The notes under the pieces: model-generated | What the model saw: the letters and a program-made list of their open reading frames with translations, nothing else | The model's database searches: none | Told to the model about the DNA's origin: nothing | Shown: in pieces, positions 46,261-48,644 of the stretch | How positions within the stretch are numbered: the stretch's first letter is position 1 | Layout of the letters: every line of letters starts with the position of its first letter | Assembly: GCA_020349245.1 (NCBI GenBank) | Contig: CP070764.1 | Location: 4,104,945 to 4,153,588, forward strand | Origin: Chloroflexota bacterium | Lineage (GTDB): Bacteria > Chloroflexota > Anaerolineae > Anaerolineales > UBA4823 | Direction of reading: 5' to 3' | DNA length: 48,644 nt | Translations under genes and position numbers: made by a program

Positions 46261-47322
46261 TCAAGATTGAATTTTCGAGAGTTCTCTTCTCCTCAGGGAG
46301 GCACCACAAGAATCGCGAATGATTAATTCTGTACCCATGATGATACGTCGATGCGGTTTAATTCCATTCTCAATCAGATCGATCAAGATTTCAACCGCGT
46401 TTATCCCAAACTGAACGATTGGTTGGCGGATTGTCGTCAGCTGGGGATTTGCATAGGTGGCGATAGGAACATCATCAAATCCGACGAAAGCCACATCTTG
46501 AGGGACATTCAGCCCGGCCTCACGTACCGCCCGCATCGCACCAATCGCCATTAGATCGGAGGCAGCAAACACTGCATCCGGCTTGGCTGGTAATAATTGC
46601 TGCATCGCATAGTATCCCCCTGCCTCCGTGTAATCACCCTCAGCAATCAGGGATTGATCGATATTTCGACCGCGCTCGGCAATTGCTTTCCGGTAACCTT
46701 CCAGGCGATCGGCAGTCGCTGCGCCACCTGAAAGACCCGTGATCGTGCCAATCCGCTTGTACCCCATGCGGATCAGGTGACTGACCGCGTTGTAAGCTCC
46801 ATTCAGGTTATCCACGTCGATGAAACTGACATCCTCCGAATTGAGTGGATGTCCAATCACAACCACTGGCATATTTAAATTCACCATGCGAATAATCAAC
46901 TGGTCGCCAATCTGTCCCGATTGAACCAAGACCCCATCTAACATCCCTTTCCGTGATACTCGAGGAAGGATTTTTTTCTCATCTTCCTTGGTGCCTATCA
47001 AAAATAACCCCAAGGTGAAATCGTGCTGGTTGCATCCCTGGGCAATCCCTTGTGTCAGGCGTGGGAAATAAGGATCTGCAAAAAAGGAGCTGACACTGCG
47101 CGGCAGGACAAGGCCGATCATCCAGGAGCGCTTGGAGGCCAAGGTGCGGGCGGCTAGATTGGGGCGATAGCCGGTCTCTTCGATGACAGCCATAACCCGT
47201 TGGCGGACAGAATCACTGACATTCGGATGGTGGTTGATCACACGGGAAACAGTGGAGCGAGAAACACCACTTAGATGGGCGATTTCTTCTAGCGTGAGTT
47301 TCGGGTCAGCGAAAGAACTCAT
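46261..47322 (-). CDS. LacI-family transcription regulator (CelR-like) of the beta-glucan locus
   Basis: 353 residues. The N-terminal helix-turn-helix (LTLEEIAHLSGVSRSTVSRVI) and hinge (RPNLAARTLASKRSW) are typical, followed by a periplasmic-binding-protein-like sugar domain ending TELIIRDSCG. The gene is preceded by two palindromes, one holding TGGGAGCGCTCCCA, the exact operator of CelR from Thermobifida fusca, whose inducer is cellobiose. This argues that this protein recognises that sequence and represses its own gene and perhaps the importer. ATG 47322 lacks a clear ribosome site. The inducer is probably a beta-glucobiose, by context. Confidence 0.88.
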   Translation of the reverse strand: MSSFADPKLTLEEIAHLSGVSRSTVSRVINHHPNVSDSVRQRVMAVIEETGYRPNLAARTLASKRSWMIGLVLPRSVSSFFADPYFPRLTQGIAQGCNQHDFTLGLFLIGTKEDEKKILPRVSRKGMLDGVLVQSGQIGDQLIIRMVNLNMPVVVIGHPLNSEDVSFIDVDNLNGAYNAVSHLIRMGYKRIGTITGLSGGAATADRLEGYRKAIAERGRNIDQSLIAEGDYTEAGGYYAMQQLLPAKPDAVFAASDLMAIGAMRAVREAGLNVPQDVAFVGFDDVPIATYANPQLTTIRQPIVQFGINAVEILIDLIENGIKPHRRIIMGTELIIRDSCGASLRRRELSKIQS

Positions 47323-47337
47323 GAGTAAGAATTTTCT

Positions 47338-47351
47338 TGAGAGCGCTCTCA
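47338..47351. promoter_or_regulatory. LacI/CelR-type operator palindrome (proximal)
   Basis: TGAGAGCGCTCTCA is a perfect 14-bp palindrome sharing the GAGCGCTC core with the distal site, 16 bases before the regulator's ATG. A repressor bound here would block the regulator's own transcript. Confidence 0.7.
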
Positions 47352-47439
47352 GTATTTACAGACAAAAATAAAGACAATAAATGACAATTTTCGACTATAC
47401 TGGATAATATTAGGGTATATTCTCGGAATTATGCTCAGA

Positions 47440-47457
47440 ATTGGGAGCGCTCCCAAT
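47440..47457. promoter_or_regulatory. LacI/CelR-type operator palindrome (distal), exact CelR core
   Basis: ATTGGGAGCGCTCCCAAT is a perfect 18-bp palindrome containing the 14-bp CelR operator TGGGAGCGCTCCCA. Its centre is 104 bases from the centre of the proximal site, close to ten helical turns, which would suit looping by a LacI-family tetramer or paired dimers. Confidence 0.8.
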
Positions 47458-48358
47458 AACTAGAACTATTATATACTAACTTCATTCGAAAGTCAACATC
47501 CGAAACCTACTTTGGAGACCTTTACGGGGATCGATACCCAATCCCCCGCTTCCAGACATTTCCTGGGAAGAGCGACCCTCCGGGAATTAAGCCATCGTCT
47601 GGCGATTGAGTAGCAACCCGGTCATCCCCACGGATCTCATCCCCAATACAAACAGCTTCTTCACCAGCGCCATCCTTGATTTTTAAGGGAAATTTGCTGG
47701 CGTTCTCCATTGCATCACAAAAAACGGGATCGATTGACATCTGTCGCCAGCCGCTGTGCGGCTCTACATGATCCGGAGACTGGTCGGGATGCGATTTATT
47801 ATGGAGGAGCGGATACCGAGGTATCCCGGGTGTTTGCCAGGATCGATGAGCTGCAGATTCTGTCAAACCAATTCAAAAAATTGGAATATTATTCCCCAAT
47901 CGCAGTCATCCTTCAATACATCGAAAAGTTATCGGAAATCATATTTGGCAGAGACCGACAGGCTTGGCTTGCGGGCTGATACTGGACCCTTCTCAAACAG
48001 GTGCCCCAGTGACCGAATAGCAAGATGCTTGTTGTCGCGGGACAACCTCCAGCGAGGCAAGTTTTCAATAATTCTTGCTCTCATTTCACACCACCCCGGT
48101 GCTGGTTTGAATAAACGGTGCGGTTCAATCGCTCACCGAGACCTAATCGTAATTGAGTGATTGTTGCTGGTACTGGTAAGCAGGAAGTAATCTCTGCGGC
48201 ATTTTCCCTCTACACAACAGGTCTCTCCAGCAAGTACAACTTGCAAATGTGTGAGATCATGGTGAAGAAATCACTGCTATGATGATCACAGCAACTGCAG
48301 ACAACCATAGGTCAAGAACAAAATTCTGGTAACAATATTGATTTGGAGGAACCGTATC
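47458..48358. other. Long stretch without a confident gene
   Basis: About 900 bases hold only doubtful frames: a 114-codon minus frame (47522-47866), an 89-codon plus frame (47710-47979) and a 51-codon minus frame starting at ATG near 48084 (MRARIIENLPRWRLSRDN). None has a good ribosome site or recognisable family, and they overlap one another. The texture looks partly like decayed coding sequence, but I could not reconstruct a gene. Confidence 0.4.
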
Positions 48359-48463
48359 ATGCAGACAGTTGACTATTTTGTTCTCGCTTTGGTTGTTTTG
48401 TCGTATTTGGCCTGGATCTTCGGCCGCGAAAACCCCACTCAACCAACCGATAACAGCGCTTGA
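48359..48463 (+). CDS. Tiny single-span membrane protein, 34 residues
   Basis: The ATG follows GGAGG nine bases upstream. The product starts MQTVDYFVLALVVLSYLAWI, one hydrophobic helix, then a short polar tail (FGRENPTQPTDNSA) with a stop at 48461-48463. Composition fits a small membrane protein, not a chance frame. A hairpin follows at 48526. Function is unknown; such proteins often adjust a larger membrane complex. Confidence 0.5.
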   Translation: MQTVDYFVLALVVLSYLAWIFGRENPTQPTDNSA

Positions 48464-48525
48464 AACCAGTCGTAGCCAGGAAAACAGAAAAGCCGCGACC
48501 CAAATCCCCTTTGCGAATCATCGAA

Positions 48526-48568
48526 GCAGTTTCTGATCCCGCAATGAAAATGCGGGATCAGAAACTGC
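48526..48568. terminator. Strong 18-bp hairpin, possible terminator of the small membrane protein gene
   Basis: Perfect arms GCAGTTTCTGATCCCGCA (48526-48543) and its reverse complement (48551-48568) enclose a 7-base loop. A run of T residues lies about 18 bases downstream on the plus strand, a little far for a classic terminator. Confidence 0.6.
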
Positions 48569-48644
48569 GCGTCTTTCAATTGCACCTTTTTTTTCGATCT
48601 TCAAATGTGCACTATCGGTCGCCACCAAGGTTGGCAGGTATACT

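Noticed and set aside
47522..47979. Frames of 114 codons (minus) and 89 codons (plus) downstream of the regulator
   Set aside because: They overlap each other on opposite strands, have no ribosome site and match nothing I recognise.

Overview
The window looks like a chromosomal piece from a free-living bacterium of the Chloroflexota, probably an Anaerolineae relative. This rests on gene content and style (a lipoprotein binding protein with an ETVEVI spacer, a beta-helix surface domain, an Os1348-like precursor, many cyclic-nucleotide-binding domains and STAND-type cyclases), not on a marker gene. GC is near 50% in the lines I sampled. One gene is clearly richer.

Layout. (a) 1-1834: the 3' end of a surface protein gene, a decayed gene and a tRNA-Lys(UUU). 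(b) 1946-16407, all on the minus strand: a locus built around cyclic nucleotides. In transcription order it encodes a class III cyclase with an ATPase/TPR sensor half, a cNMP-domain PP2C phosphatase, two M30-like lipoprotein metalloproteases (one with a broken zinc site), a Crp-type regulator, an M50 membrane protease with a PqqD-like N-terminus and two PKA-type cNMP domains, and a small zinc protein. After a gap holding a perfect TGTGA-N6-TCACA box comes a RiPP-precursor-like gene with 28 uninterrupted five-residue repeats. (c) 16970-19606: small unrelated genes, including an alkyltransferase-like DNA repair gene whose promoter carries a GAAC-N4-GTTC SOS box. (d) 19626-47322, all minus: a beta-glucan (laminarin-like) utilisation locus. 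It holds a LacI/CelR-type regulator, an Opp/Dpp-type oligosaccharide ABC importer, GH2, two GH3, a secreted modular GH16, two clan GH-Q phosphorylases, a GH4 phospho-beta-glucosidase and a BadF-type sugar kinase. (e) 47458-48644: mostly empty, with one tiny membrane-protein ORF and a strong hairpin.

How the parts work together. In locus (b) the cyclase would make cAMP, which can act at three levels: transcription (Crp and the box before the precursor gene), proteolysis or export (the M50 protein) and phosphorylation signalling (the PP2C phosphatase). No radical SAM, YcaO or lanthionine enzyme is present, so the precursor may be only cut and exported, or modified by enzymes encoded elsewhere. 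I regard this cAMP-gated precursor/M50 arrangement as the most likely undescribed system here. In locus (d) the secreted GH16 cuts beta-1,3-glucan outside, the ABC system imports the oligosaccharides, and the GH-Q phosphorylases, GH3, GH2 and GH4/kinase pair degrade them inside. The regulator gene is preceded by two palindromes, one containing the exact CelR operator core.
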